Positions 21,644-31,600 of a DNA stretch of 34,771 nt are shown here, one piece after another; position 1 is the first letter of the stretch, and the number at the start of each line of letters is the position of its first letter. The notes below the pieces were generated by a model. That model was not told where the DNA came from, did not search any database, and saw nothing but the letters and a program-made list of their open reading frames with translations. The stretch is from IMG/VR virus record IMGVR_UViG_3300028103_000041, positions 1-34,771 of that record; one strand, given 5' to 3'. The stretch is from a virus. Both the position numbers and the translations under genes were made by a program.

Positions 21644-24600
21644 ATGGCATATACCGCCGTCAAACTGGCAGATGTACAAAAAGCTATTGCTGCGGTCACT
21701 GCTGCGCAGAAAAAGTACACCGATGCCCAAGCCAGCACCAAGCCTAGCCAAACGGCAGTTACTACTGCCCAAAAAGCTTTAGATGCTGCCCGTTCCAAAT
21801 TAGAAAGTCTTCAGGCTGCGTTTGATGATCAATCTTACCTAACAAAGAATTCTGGCTATACAAACGCACAGAAAGCTTCTACTGCCGCAGAAAAGGCGCT
21901 TAACAATGCCCGTGAATTTTTAGATTCTGGAAAGTTCTTAAACGACAATTCATCTTATAAAAATGCTGTAACTGCTATGCAGGCAGCAGAAAAAAAGTTA
22001 AATGAATTCCGTAATTACAAAGATTCAGGTCAATATGTAAATAACAATTCGGGCTACAAGTCAGCTTTAAACAATGTTTCTAATGCTGAAAAAGCAAGAG
22101 ACACAGCTCAACGCAATCTTGATAACGCAAATGATAAGAATAGGGCTTCTCTTGAGAGAACTCTAAATTCTGCAAATACAAACTTAGATAGGGCTAATCA
22201 AGCTCTGGACAGAGCAAGAGAAGCTGCTGAAAGAGCCGCAGAAAGCAATCTGCAAAACTTAGATAAGATTTTTTCTGCGTCTCAAACTAACGTAGACAAA
22301 GCTCGTCAAGCCGCTGAGAAAACGGCTCAAGCATCCATTACGTCAGCAGAGAAAACTTACAACACTTCTATGACTGCCTTGGATAACGCTCGTGCTGCGG
22401 CTGAAAGAGCCTATCAAAACGGCACAATCAAACCTGCGCAGGCTGCATTTGACAAAGCCAATACTGCGTTTGATACCGCACAAAACAAGTATCAAGCGGT
22501 CATGGATTCTATCCAGCCATTGGTAGACCAGCGCAACGAAGCGATTAACAATGTCGGTAGCTACATTGACAATATCAGGGGTAGTCTTGGCGATGTTACC
22601 AAGTTTGCTGATGCCAAGTCAGTACAGACTCTTCTGGGTCAGATACAGACTGCCGTTAAAAACACCAAGCTTGATGATCTTATTAAGCCAGTAACATCCA
22701 TGATTTCAGAGATTGATCCTCTGAAAATGGCGAATATTCCTACGGTTAATCTGCCCAAAGCCAATCCTGATTACTTTACAAACATTGACCAAAGCACAGG
22801 ACTTCCACTGCTTGATCAGGGTGCGCTGGATTCTGTGCTTAATAAATACAAGAGCGACACCCTTAACAAAGATCAATATCGAGACAACTACAATGCGTTT
22901 GGTTGGAACGTAAAGTCTGACGGATCTTCTGTTGCCCGTGGTGCGGCAATCTTTGGTCTTGAAAAAACGCAGGCATATGGTGGCGGGGTTTCTTACACCG
23001 GAGACTTTAAAAAGGCGGCAGAACAAGCTGGCGTTGATATATCTGGTCTTAAGACTAATGAGGAAAAGTACAACGCTATCAATGATGCAACTAAGGATTT
23101 TTACGTTGTTGCCAATGCGCTTGATAGGACTGGTGCAGGAGCCAATCAAAAAGCCCCTCATGCTGCTATTTTGTTTAAAGCAGACGGTAGCGGTAACCTA
23201 GTTCCTGTTACCAAACCTGATGGTCAACTTGCTGCCAACTATTTTGATGCGGTGGGCGTTAGCCATGCGGGATGGAGAGGACAGCTTGCCGAACTTGCCC
23301 CTGTAATCCAAATTGCTTCTTTGGTATTTGCCCCGCAACTTGGTCAAGCTCTTTCATCTGCATTAAGTGGTATTCAAGTTGGTACAGCAGCAGCAGTTGC
23401 TCCTACCGCATTTACAGTAGGCGCTCCAGCAACTGCGATCACTTTAGGTCAGGTTGTCGGTCAAACCGGTATATCTGCGCTCACAAGCTCCATCATGAAT
23501 GGCGGCATGGCTGCGCTTACGGGTGGTGATGTAAGCAAGGCTATGCAAGCTGGATTGGTAAGCGGCGCTGTTTCAGCCAATACCTCTGACATTGCAAAAA
23601 CCGTTATGGGGGGTGGAGCAACAGGGGAAGCCAACATTAAAGAGTTAGCAAGGATTTCTAATCTGTCTGTAGATCAAACAGAGAAAATCATTGCAAGCGG
23701 CGTGACCAGTGGACTTGCCTCTACCATTTCAGACCCATCCAACATTGGTGAAAACATTGCTTATAGCATTGTTGGAAACTTTGCTTCAGAAGAAGCCAAG
23801 AACTTTATTACAGGCAGAATAGATCCTAAAAGTTTAAACGGGCTGGAGACATTTGCTAGTAACGCAGCAGGTGTCGCAGCAACTGCCGCTGCCCGTGGTG
23901 ATGACGTAGTAAAGGCATTAGAGAACGCAGGTAAGTCTCTTGCAATTAATGCCGCGAGGGCACAAAAGAATTATGTCCCGCCGGTTGGATCTGGAGCTTC
24001 TGGGTTTCCTCTTACACAAAGAGATGCAGATGCAGAAATACAAGATTACTACGATGCAATTATTGCTTCTGATTTTGATGAAAATGCCGTCGAGCAAATA
24101 AAACAGGCAATACCAAATATTTCAAATGAAGATGCTTTAAGGATTGCTCAAAGTTTATCTGGTAATTACGCAAAATTTTTGCAAGATACGCAGATTGGAC
24201 CTGCCACGGCAGAATTAACTGGCGAACTGCAAACTCAACTTAAGACTCTTCAACCCGGAACGGAAAACTTTAACAGGGACTTTAACAGACTTGTTGAAAA
24301 GGAAATCGACCTAGGCAATGAAGGAAACTTTAGAAAAAATGATGACGGCACGTTAGTAAATGTCACAAACCCAAAAGTTTCTTGGTTTAAAGATGCTAAT
24401 GGAGACTGGAGATTTGTAGACAACAGAGTGAAAGCTTTGTTTGGTATTGGAACGCCAGATCCAAATTCGCCCTATGCTACCTTGTCTTCTGCCTATGGAA
24501 CAGGTGGAGCGTCAGGAGGCGATGCTGAAGATTTTGTTTTAATTGCAAGAGACAAGCTTGGTGAAGATGCGGCTAAACAGTTTATTGATCTTTCGCCAAT

Positions 24601-25576
24601 TCCTGAAACAAAAAAACAAGAACTTCTGACCAAGTTAGAAAATAATAAATTAACTCCGTCGGAAAATTTTAAATCTTCACAAACCAACATAGAAAGCTAT
24701 CAGGCAAAGCAAGAAAGCGGCACTGCTGGCGCTGGCGGGGGCTATGGAAGCGCATTCTCTTCCTTTGCACAAACTCCAACTGAAGAGTATCAATACGTAC
24801 AAAGCTACACCGATCCAACTTCATCATTGGATTTTTTGGTCAAGCAGTTTGCTTCAAATTCCTCTGTCATGAGCGACTATCTAAAAGATGCAGAGATAGT
24901 CTTAAGAAACAGCGGTATTTCTAACCCAAGCGCGGAAGACATTAGAAAAACCGGCATCAATATGATGCGCATGGATTTGGCAGGAGTTTTTGGCTCTACT
25001 ACTGGAGGCGCTACTACTGGTGGTGCAGGCACTGGCACACAAACCGGTGATGTAGCTGGCCCAGGATCTGGTACAGGATCTGGGGCAGGAATAGGCCCCG
25101 GAACAACGACAGGCGCTCCGGGAACCACCACAGAAGGTCCGGGAGGGCAAGGAACTGGGACTCAGGGCACTGGCACAGGGGATGCTGCTGCTCAAGCTGC
25201 TGCCCAAGCCGCAGCACAAAAAGCCGCATTGCAAAAAAGGCAGCAGACTTACAAAGCTCTCATGGGGATTGCGGCACTACCAGCTATTCAACAAGCTGAA
25301 GCCAAAACCTCTGGTCCCTCCGAGGCTTTCTATTATGGCAAGGAATTTAATGCTCCCACCCAGCAGATTGGTTCCAAGGGGGAATTAATTCAACAGCAAT
25401 ACCAACCTCTGAGCGTCACCATGCCGGGTAAAGAGCCTGAGTTTCTTAAGGCAAGGCAGGTTGTGCCCGGAGAGAAAACAGATGAAAATGATATATCTTC
25501 GTTAATTGGCTTGGGTGAGGATATTGATTTAAACGAGCTAATTGATATTTTAGGGCGAGGCACATATGGCATATGA
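21644..25576 (+). CDS. Large coiled-coil internal/ejected virion protein
   Basis: The 1310-residue product starts MAYTAVKLADVQKAIAAVTA. Residues 1-310 are an Ala-rich coiled coil with three exact-length 33-residue repeats at 61-159. About 410-540 is a globular domain (DNYNAFGWNVKSDGSS, GVSHAGWRGQ). Residues 550-645 are hydrophobic and Gly/Ala-rich (APVIQIASLVFAPQLGQALS) and could insert in a membrane. A Gly/Thr-rich low-complexity linker (about 1110-1195) and a short acidic end follow. This build fits a tape-measure or ejected internal protein; with no long tail genes, an ejected protein is more likely. GTTTAAAC lies directly before the start, with a weak AGG. Confidence 0.75.
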   Translation: MAYTAVKLADVQKAIAAVTAAQKKYTDAQASTKPSQTAVTTAQKALDAARSKLESLQAAFDDQSYLTKNSGYTNAQKASTAAEKALNNAREFLDSGKFLNDNSSYKNAVTAMQAAEKKLNEFRNYKDSGQYVNNNSGYKSALNNVSNAEKARDTAQRNLDNANDKNRASLERTLNSANTNLDRANQALDRAREAAERAAESNLQNLDKIFSASQTNVDKARQAAEKTAQASITSAEKTYNTSMTALDNARAAAERAYQNGTIKPAQAAFDKANTAFDTAQNKYQAVMDSIQPLVDQRNEAINNVGSYIDNIRGSLGDVTKFADAKSVQTLLGQIQTAVKNTKLDDLIKPVTSMISEIDPLKMANIPTVNLPKANPDYFTNIDQSTGLPLLDQGALDSVLNKYKSDTLNKDQYRDNYNAFGWNVKSDGSSVARGAAIFGLEKTQAYGGGVSYTGDFKKAAEQAGVDISGLKTNEEKYNAINDATKDFYVVANALDRTGAGANQKAPHAAILFKADGSGNLVPVTKPDGQLAANYFDAVGVSHAGWRGQLAELAPVIQIASLVFAPQLGQALSSALSGIQVGTAAAVAPTAFTVGAPATAITLGQVVGQTGISALTSSIMNGGMAALTGGDVSKAMQAGLVSGAVSANTSDIAKTVMGGGATGEANIKELARISNLSVDQTEKIIASGVTSGLASTISDPSNIGENIAYSIVGNFASEEAKNFITGRIDPKSLNGLETFASNAAGVAATAAARGDDVVKALENAGKSLAINAARAQKNYVPPVGSGASGFPLTQRDADAEIQDYYDAIIASDFDENAVEQIKQAIPNISNEDALRIAQSLSGNYAKFLQDTQIGPATAELTGELQTQLKTLQPGTENFNRDFNRLVEKEIDLGNEGNFRKNDDGTLVNVTNPKVSWFKDANGDWRFVDNRVKALFGIGTPDPNSPYATLSSAYGTGGASGGDAEDFVLIARDKLGEDAAKQFIDLSPIPETKKQELLTKLENNKLTPSENFKSSQTNIESYQAKQESGTAGAGGGYGSAFSSFAQTPTEEYQYVQSYTDPTSSLDFLVKQFASNSSVMSDYLKDAEIVLRNSGISNPSAEDIRKTGINMMRMDLAGVFGSTTGGATTGGAGTGTQTGDVAGPGSGTGSGAGIGPGTTTGAPGTTTEGPGGQGTGTQGTGTGDAAAQAAAQAAAQKAALQKRQQTYKALMGIAALPAIQQAEAKTSGPSEAFYYGKEFNAPTQQIGSKGELIQQQYQPLSVTMPGKEPEFLKARQVVPGEKTDENDISSLIGLGEDIDLNELIDILGRGTYGI
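21824..22120 (+). repeat. Three tandem 99-base coding repeats (33 residues each)
   Basis: Residues 61-93, 94-126 and 127-159 of the large coiled-coil protein align without gaps: D[DS][GQ]-x-[YF][LV]-x-[KND]-NS-[GS]-Y, then x-[NK]-A-rich helix with AEK. The period of 33 is three 11-residue or close to a nine-turn coiled-coil unit. DNA copies have diverged, so the array is not recent. Confidence 0.8.
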
Positions 25577-26327
25577 TTGGAGCGGGAACTACATCCCAGA
25601 CCCCACAACTTCCACTACCGGTGGATCTACTACCGGCTCCTCCTCAAGTATTGGGGACTTCTTCTCCAATATCTCTAGCGGGAACTGGGGTAATGCTTTA
25701 AACACTATCGGCAGTGTCCTGTCCGGCGGTTCCGGGATAGGGACGCAGATTGCCGGTGTGGCTGGGTTGTCCTATCTTTTAAATCAGCTTGGCGCTGGAG
25801 GTGGTGGAACTCCCTATCGCGGTTATACAGGTGGCATCCCAACCTACACCGCAACAAGAGAGCAGACCCCTTACTCCACATCAACGATGACAACCGCAGA
25901 AGGCAAGGTTGTTCCTCGTCGTCCCGGTTCTGGCGGTATTACCTACTTTAAACCTACAACCTACACCAAGGCTGCTGAAGGCGGTCTTATGGATGGTTTC
26001 CCGTCTGAGAATATTATTAGGATGAATGAGGGGGGTATCTCTTCCCTTGGCGGGTATTCAGATGGCGGTCAGCTACTAAAAGGTCCCGGTGATGGGGTCA
26101 GCGATTCTATCCCTGCCACTATTGGAGAGAAACAACCTGCCCGTCTTGCTGATGGCGAGTTTGTTGTCCCGGCGCGGATTGTTTCAGAACTAGGCAATGG
26201 AAGCACAGAAGCAGGAGCAAGAAAGCTCTACGCCATGATGGAACGTATCCAGAAGTCCCGTGGCAAGACGGTCGGCAAGAACAAGGTTGCCGTCAACTCA
26301 AAGGCAGATAAACATTTGCCCGCATAA
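25566..26327 (+). CDS. Virion protein with GPGDGxSDSIPA motif
   Basis: The 253-residue product starts MAYDWSGNYIPDPTTSTTGG, overlapping the previous gene by 11 bases. It has a Ser/Gly-rich N-terminus, a hydrophobic middle (IGTQIAGVAGLSYLLNQLGA, about residues 60-79), Gly-rich motifs (AAEGGLMDGF, MNEGGISSLGGYSDGG) and the signature GPGDGVSDSIPATIGEKQPA followed by RLADGEFVVPARIVSELGNG. I recall that signature from many phage tape-measure or internal virion proteins. It ends basic (KSRGKTVGKNK). A role in DNA ejection or in the virion interior is inferred. Confidence 0.75.
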   Translation: MAYDWSGNYIPDPTTSTTGGSTTGSSSSIGDFFSNISSGNWGNALNTIGSVLSGGSGIGTQIAGVAGLSYLLNQLGAGGGGTPYRGYTGGIPTYTATREQTPYSTSTMTTAEGKVVPRRPGSGGITYFKPTTYTKAAEGGLMDGFPSENIIRMNEGGISSLGGYSDGGQLLKGPGDGVSDSIPATIGEKQPARLADGEFVVPARIVSELGNGSTEAGARKLYAMMERIQKSRGKTVGKNKVAVNSKADKHLPA

Positions 26328-26336
26328 GGAAATATC

Positions 26337-27152
26337 ATGGCAGATACCACTTCCACTGGCGTGACTGGAACAACCAACGCCCCAAACACCTCTCAAAGGG
26401 TAGGTTCAGAATCCTCCACCCTATCTGAATGGGCAGGTCCTTATGTAACGGAGATGCTTGGCAAAGCCAAAGGGCTTGCAGAGACTCCGTATCAGATCTA
26501 CCAAGGACCCATGACTGCCGGTCCATCCGACCTACAGTCAAAGATGTTTCAAGGTCTGGGGAGTCTGTCGTACCCTTCGTTGCTTGGGAAATCCTTTGGT
26601 GATGTTTCCCAGCAATACATGAACCCGTATCTTCAGTCGGCTCTTCAGCCTCAACTGGATGAACTGCGCCGTCAATCTCAAATTACCCAAATGCAGAACG
26701 CTGCCAAGGCAACTGGAGCAGGGGCTTTTGGTGGCACCCGTCAAGCTTTGATGGACACCGAGACCCAGCGGAACCTGATGCAAGAGATGAATAAGACTGT
26801 TGGTCAAGGGTATGCCACGGCGTTTGATAAAGCCATGCAGCAGTTTAATCAAGAACAAGCCCAAGCCAAGACCCTGTCAGATATTCTGGGAGAGGCAGGA
26901 AAGTCCCAAAGAGACATCGAACAACAAGGTGTCACGGCAGATTACAACGAGTTTCTTGCCCAGCGCGACTACCCACAAAAGATGCTTCAGTTCCAGCAGT
27001 CCATGCTACAGAACCTTCCTATCTCCACGGTTAGTTATGCGCCGGGTCAGCAAAGCAATCTTGGTCAGTTTTCCTCGACCGTTGGTGGTCTAGGTAGTCT
27101 GCTGGATTCCTTGAAGGGTCTGGGCGTGAACATCGGATCTATTGCCAAATAA
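26337..27152 (+). CDS. Internal virion protein-like
   Basis: The 271-residue product starts MADTTSTGVTGTTNAPNTSQ after AAGGAAAT. The middle is helical and Gln/Met-rich (PYLQSALQPQLDELRRQSQI, then GAFGGTRQALMDTETQRNLM), which resembles an internal or ejected protein family in uncultured podovirus-like phages. The C-terminus (SNLGQFSSTVGGLGSLLDSL) is Gly/Leu-rich. No enzyme motif. It lies between two proteins of the same type and probably belongs to one functional block with them. The name is tentative. Confidence 0.7.
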   Translation: MADTTSTGVTGTTNAPNTSQRVGSESSTLSEWAGPYVTEMLGKAKGLAETPYQIYQGPMTAGPSDLQSKMFQGLGSLSYPSLLGKSFGDVSQQYMNPYLQSALQPQLDELRRQSQITQMQNAAKATGAGAFGGTRQALMDTETQRNLMQEMNKTVGQGYATAFDKAMQQFNQEQAQAKTLSDILGEAGKSQRDIEQQGVTADYNEFLAQRDYPQKMLQFQQSMLQNLPISTVSYAPGQQSNLGQFSSTVGGLGSLLDSLKGLGVNIGSIAK

Positions 27153-27162
27153 GGTAAAAAAA

Positions 27163-28623
27163 ATGAACCTTATACAAATTCAAGAGCGTTTAAAGGGTCT
27201 GCCTACGCAGGCGGTTGTTTCTTACGCTAATGGCGGGAACCCTGATGTTCCACCTTATCTTGCTCTTGCTGAACTGCAACGCAGGAATGATGTTGAACAA
27301 GCTGCCAAGAAAGCAACTCCCCCAGACATGTCTGTCAAAGACCGGGTGGAACGCAAGGCTATGGAACAGGCTTCCAATCAATTGATGGCAGATCAAGCCC
27401 GTCAACAGCAGGGCGGTCAGCAGTTAGCCCAGCAACTAGCCCAGCCCAGAGAAGAAATCCCTGAGGGAGTTCCCCAGCCAAACCAACTTGAAAGCGTACC
27501 CACATACGCAAACGGTGGTATTACAAGATTACCAACCGGCAATATGTTTAACTTTGACAGCGGCGGTATTGTTGCCTTTGCTGAAGGTGACTACGTAAAA
27601 AATCCTTTTACGGAAGAAGAAAAGCCAAAGCAGGAAAAGAAATCACAGCCCAAAGGGATTGCAACACAACAGCCCAAAGCTTCCCCGGATTACACAAGGA
27701 TGGCTGTGGAACAAGCTATGCAGGATGTGCCTATGCCGCGTAGCCCTATGGAACTTCTTGAGGAGCGCAAGAAGACAAGCCCAATTCTCCAAAAGCCTCT
27801 TGGGGCTGACTATGAAAGCCGTCTAAGAGGGCTTGAGGAACAGGATATTAAGAACCAACAAGCTTTCCAAGAGCGCCAAGAAGCCCAGAAGAAAAGGGAT
27901 TTTTGGAATTCATTGATTGCTGCTGGTGAAGCCACAAGAAGTGGCGGGAATGTATTTGGCGGTTTTGGTTCTGCTTATAACGCAGCCCAAGCTGCTGCTG
28001 ATGAACGATACGCCCGTCAAGAAGCCCAGCGCCGCCAACAGTCTATGGATATGGCAAGGCTGAACTTTGAGATTGCAAACCTCCGCAGAGCAGAAGAGCG
28101 CGGCGATATAGAGGCTATGGCAAAGCATGAGCAGAAGATTGCTGAAATCAAACAAAACATGGCTCAGAACAGGGCTACCGTACTTGGTCATGCAGCAACT
28201 GCCCAAGAAGCTGAAAGATCGCATCGTGCAACAGAAGCACTTCAAGCACAGCAGATTGCTCAGTCCGCTTCGGCATCTAAGGCTTATGCTCAGACTGAGA
28301 TTCAAAAGAATCTTGCTCTTATCCAACAGCTTTACCCCAACCTTCCGATTGATCAGCAACTTGATAAAGCCAAAGATCTGTCTTCCGCTGCCATTAGATC
28401 AGAAGGTGCATTGGATGTTGCCAAACAGAAAGAAGAGGCAGCTATTCGTGCTAAGTACCAGCCATTGATACAAATGGCAAAGGATGAGGCAAGCAAACAA
28501 AAGCTCATCCAAGAAATGGAAGAAGCCATACGTAGATCCAAAAGCGGTGGTATCGCATCAATTCCGACAGCCCCGCCTAATACTGGCAAGGGACAATGGG
28601 GACCAGCACAAGTGGTGAGATAA
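27163..28623 (+). CDS. Gln-rich internal virion protein-like, LKGLP N-terminus
   Basis: I choose ATG 27163 (MNLIQIQERLKGLPTQAVVS); an upstream TTG at 27142 would overlap the previous gene. The 486-residue product has an N-terminal domain with YANGGNPDVPPYLALAELQR that I know from proteins of aquatic phages, glycine motifs YANGGITRLPTG and DSGGIVAFAEGDYV, and long Gln/Ala/Lys-rich helices (QEAQRRQQSMDMARLNFEIA; IKQNMAQNRATVLG). A coiled-coil ejected or tape-measure-like role is likely. It is followed, 3 bases on, by the giant gene. Confidence 0.7.
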   Translation: MNLIQIQERLKGLPTQAVVSYANGGNPDVPPYLALAELQRRNDVEQAAKKATPPDMSVKDRVERKAMEQASNQLMADQARQQQGGQQLAQQLAQPREEIPEGVPQPNQLESVPTYANGGITRLPTGNMFNFDSGGIVAFAEGDYVKNPFTEEEKPKQEKKSQPKGIATQQPKASPDYTRMAVEQAMQDVPMPRSPMELLEERKKTSPILQKPLGADYESRLRGLEEQDIKNQQAFQERQEAQKKRDFWNSLIAAGEATRSGGNVFGGFGSAYNAAQAAADERYARQEAQRRQQSMDMARLNFEIANLRRAEERGDIEAMAKHEQKIAEIKQNMAQNRATVLGHAATAQEAERSHRATEALQAQQIAQSASASKAYAQTEIQKNLALIQQLYPNLPIDQQLDKAKDLSSAAIRSEGALDVAKQKEEAAIRAKYQPLIQMAKDEASKQKLIQEMEEAIRRSKSGGIASIPTAPPNTGKGQWGPAQVVR

Positions 28624-28626
28624 AAC

Positions 28627-31600
28627 ATGGCGCTCTATCAGATTAAAGCACCTGACGGAAAAACTTATCGTATTGAGGGTCCTGATGGAGCTTCTCAAGA
28701 TGATGTTATCCGCGCAGTCGTAGCCCAGCATCCTTATGCTGGTTTCACCACAGAAGAACTCAAGGATCAGCCCAGAGCGCCGATGTCTTTAAAAGACACG
28801 GCTAGAGCCGGGTTGGCAAGTCTTGTTGGTTCTGCTGGGTCGATTGCGTCTGCGTTTGGTGCTGAGTCTGCCCCTGCTAGAGGTCTTAGGGAGTACGCTG
28901 CTGAGATTCAGGCAGGGATGTCGCCGGAGCGTTTGGAAGAGATGCGCCGCCGTGAAGAGATAATGAAGCGGGCAGGAGAACAGGGCGTTGGATCTGAGAT
29001 CATGGCAGGTCTAGGAGCGGTCGCTGAAGCTCCCCTCCAATCCACCGTCTCAGGTATTGCGTCTTCTGTCCCTGCGATTGGCGCTGGTCTTGCTGCGATG
29101 GTTGCGTCTGCTCCCTTGGCGATTGCCAGTGCAGTTGCGTTTACAGCAAGGCTTGCCTTTGGTGCCCTACAAGGAGCTGGTGAAGCTAAAGGGAACATCT
29201 TTGATTCCGTCACCCAAAAACTGATGGATGAGAAAGGTTTGTCTCGTGCAGATGCTGAAGCCCAAGCCACCAAAGCCCAAGAATATCTAAGCTCTAATGC
29301 CCCCGGAATCATGGGCAGTGCTGCTGCCGGGATGTTGGATGCGGTGACCGGCGTGGAATCTGTTTTAGGAAAGACAGCCAAAGCCAAGCCAGCTACCCGC
29401 CCGTTAACCCAGCCTAGCCGTTTAAAAACAGTTGGCGGCGCAACTTTGGAAGAAGCCATCCCAGAAGGTATTCAAGGCGGGGTAGGTCAGATTACCGAGA
29501 ACGTCGCGCTACAGAATGCCGGGATCAATACCGACACCTTCTCTGGTGTGGCTGGAGCCGCTGCACGGGATGCCTTGATGGGTGCCCTAACCGGTGCGGC
29601 AGTCTCTCCTCTCCAGTTATCTCAAGCCCGCAGGGAATACGAGGTAGAGAAGCAACGCGAGAGAGATGAAGCCGCCGCCAAGCTAGACCAAGAGATCGCC
29701 CAAGAGCAAGAAACCCTGCGTCAAGAACAGGAAGCCAAACAGCAAGCCGAGGAACAGGCAGTCATGTCTGCCCCGCCGGTAGAAATCAAGGCTCCGACTA
29801 ACGTCCATCCCATCCGTAATCCATTGGGGGACATCTCCAAGGAAGATCTACAGGCAGAGGGGATTGACCCTTACCTGAACCAACACATTGATGAGTACCG
29901 CAAGACGGTGGGTCTGCCCCCGATTAAGAGCTACTCCATCGAGGACATTGCTGATGCGATGCCCGGTGTAAACCCGGCAGAAGAGCAAAAACAGATAGAC
30001 ACCATCCTTAACTCCCGTACCGGGTATCAGGGTGAGCGTTTAACCGCACGGGATGTGATTGACCAAGCGCAGGCTAAACAGATCCCCACAGACCAAGCTT
30101 TCACGGACTTCCTGACCCGAACCACCGGGACGGGGGATCTGAACTCCATGTCCCAGCCGCAGCTATTTGCTGCGTTTAAATCTATCCAAGCCCTGCCGGA
30201 GAAGGCGGAGCTGGAGACAGGAACGAATGCCATAAGGTTTACAGATCAGCAATACAACGCTGCGATTAAGTCTTTGGACAAGACGATGGGTGACAAGCCC
30301 ATCCTGACCGCAGAAGCCTTGTCGGATATTCGCCTCTCCACCGGACTAAAAGAGGATGCCTACGCCAAATCGATTCTGGACGAGGCGGTACGCCGTGGGG
30401 ATGTGGATAGGCAGGGAGACCAAATATCGCCTCCTACGAGCGCCGCAGTCCTGCCAAAGGGCTACAAGATCCAAGAGGGCATGTTTGAGCGGGGCGAGAA
30501 GCCAGAGGGCTACCAAATCCAAATGGGTGATATCACCTTGCCTGAGGTGTATGCGACCGAGGAAGAGGCTAACGCCCGGTCTCAGGAGTACGTCAAGGGT
30601 CAGGGTAGGCTGGTCAAGGAAATCAACAACCGGATTGAGCAGAACGAAACGACCCTGCAAAAGGCTGAAGAGAAGTTAACCAACATGCAACTTGCTGGGC
30701 AGACCGGCATTGAGTACGACAAAGCCCAAGCCACCCTTGGGAAAATCCGTGTCAAGGTTGCTGAGAATCTTGATCGTTTAAACAAACAGCTTGAACGCGT
30801 AGATCCGGAGAAGGCTCCTGTCTCTGTAATCAAGGCGAAGGCTAAACGGGTCAAGGGCAAGGGCTATACCCTGTTCAAGGACAACAAGGCGGTTCAGGTA
30901 TTTAAATCGCGGGACGAAGCCGAGCGGGCAATTGTCCAAGGTCTGCCTGAGGAAGAGATCCAAGCCCTAACCCAAGCCAAGGGTCGCCGCACCCTAAAGC
31001 GCAGGGCAGAGGAAGAGATCCAAAGAAAGGCAGAAGAGAAGCGCAAAGAAGAATACGCCTCCGTAAGCCAAGTCCTTGAGAACAAGGTAAAGCCACCTCT
31101 ACGTGCGTTGCTTGACCGGTTTGGTCTAAAGGATGTCGCGCTAGAACTTGAGAAGGACATGAAGGCAGAGGGGGAGTACTCCAAGTCTGTCATCAAGATC
31201 GCCCTTGATTCGGCTAACCCTATCAGAACCCTGCGCCATGAGTCCATCCATGCCTTGAAAGAGTTGGGATTCTTCACGCCCCAGCAATGGAAGGCGTTGG
31301 AGAGAGAAGCTAAGACCAAGTGGATAGACACCTACCTCAGGCAAAGAAACATCAATGGTGACCCCCTAGAGGCTGGTCAGCAGTCCCGGTATGACGCATA
31401 CATGAGCGTCTATAAGGGAGACCAGAACGCCATTATCGAAGAAGCCATCGCAGATGCCTTTGGCGACTTTGACATGACTAAAGCCCCTCCGGGGATGATG
31501 TCTGCCATCTTGAAGCGTTTAAAGCTGTTCTTTGAGGCGCTGAAAAATGCTTTTGCCGGGGCTGGGTTCCAGACCTCCGAAGACATCTTTGGCAAAGTTG

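Noticed and set aside
21644-25576. Tape-measure protein of a long tail
   Set aside because: No tube, sheath or baseplate genes are nearby and the neck genes look podovirus-like; kept as internal/ejected protein, with tape-measure as a lesser alternative.
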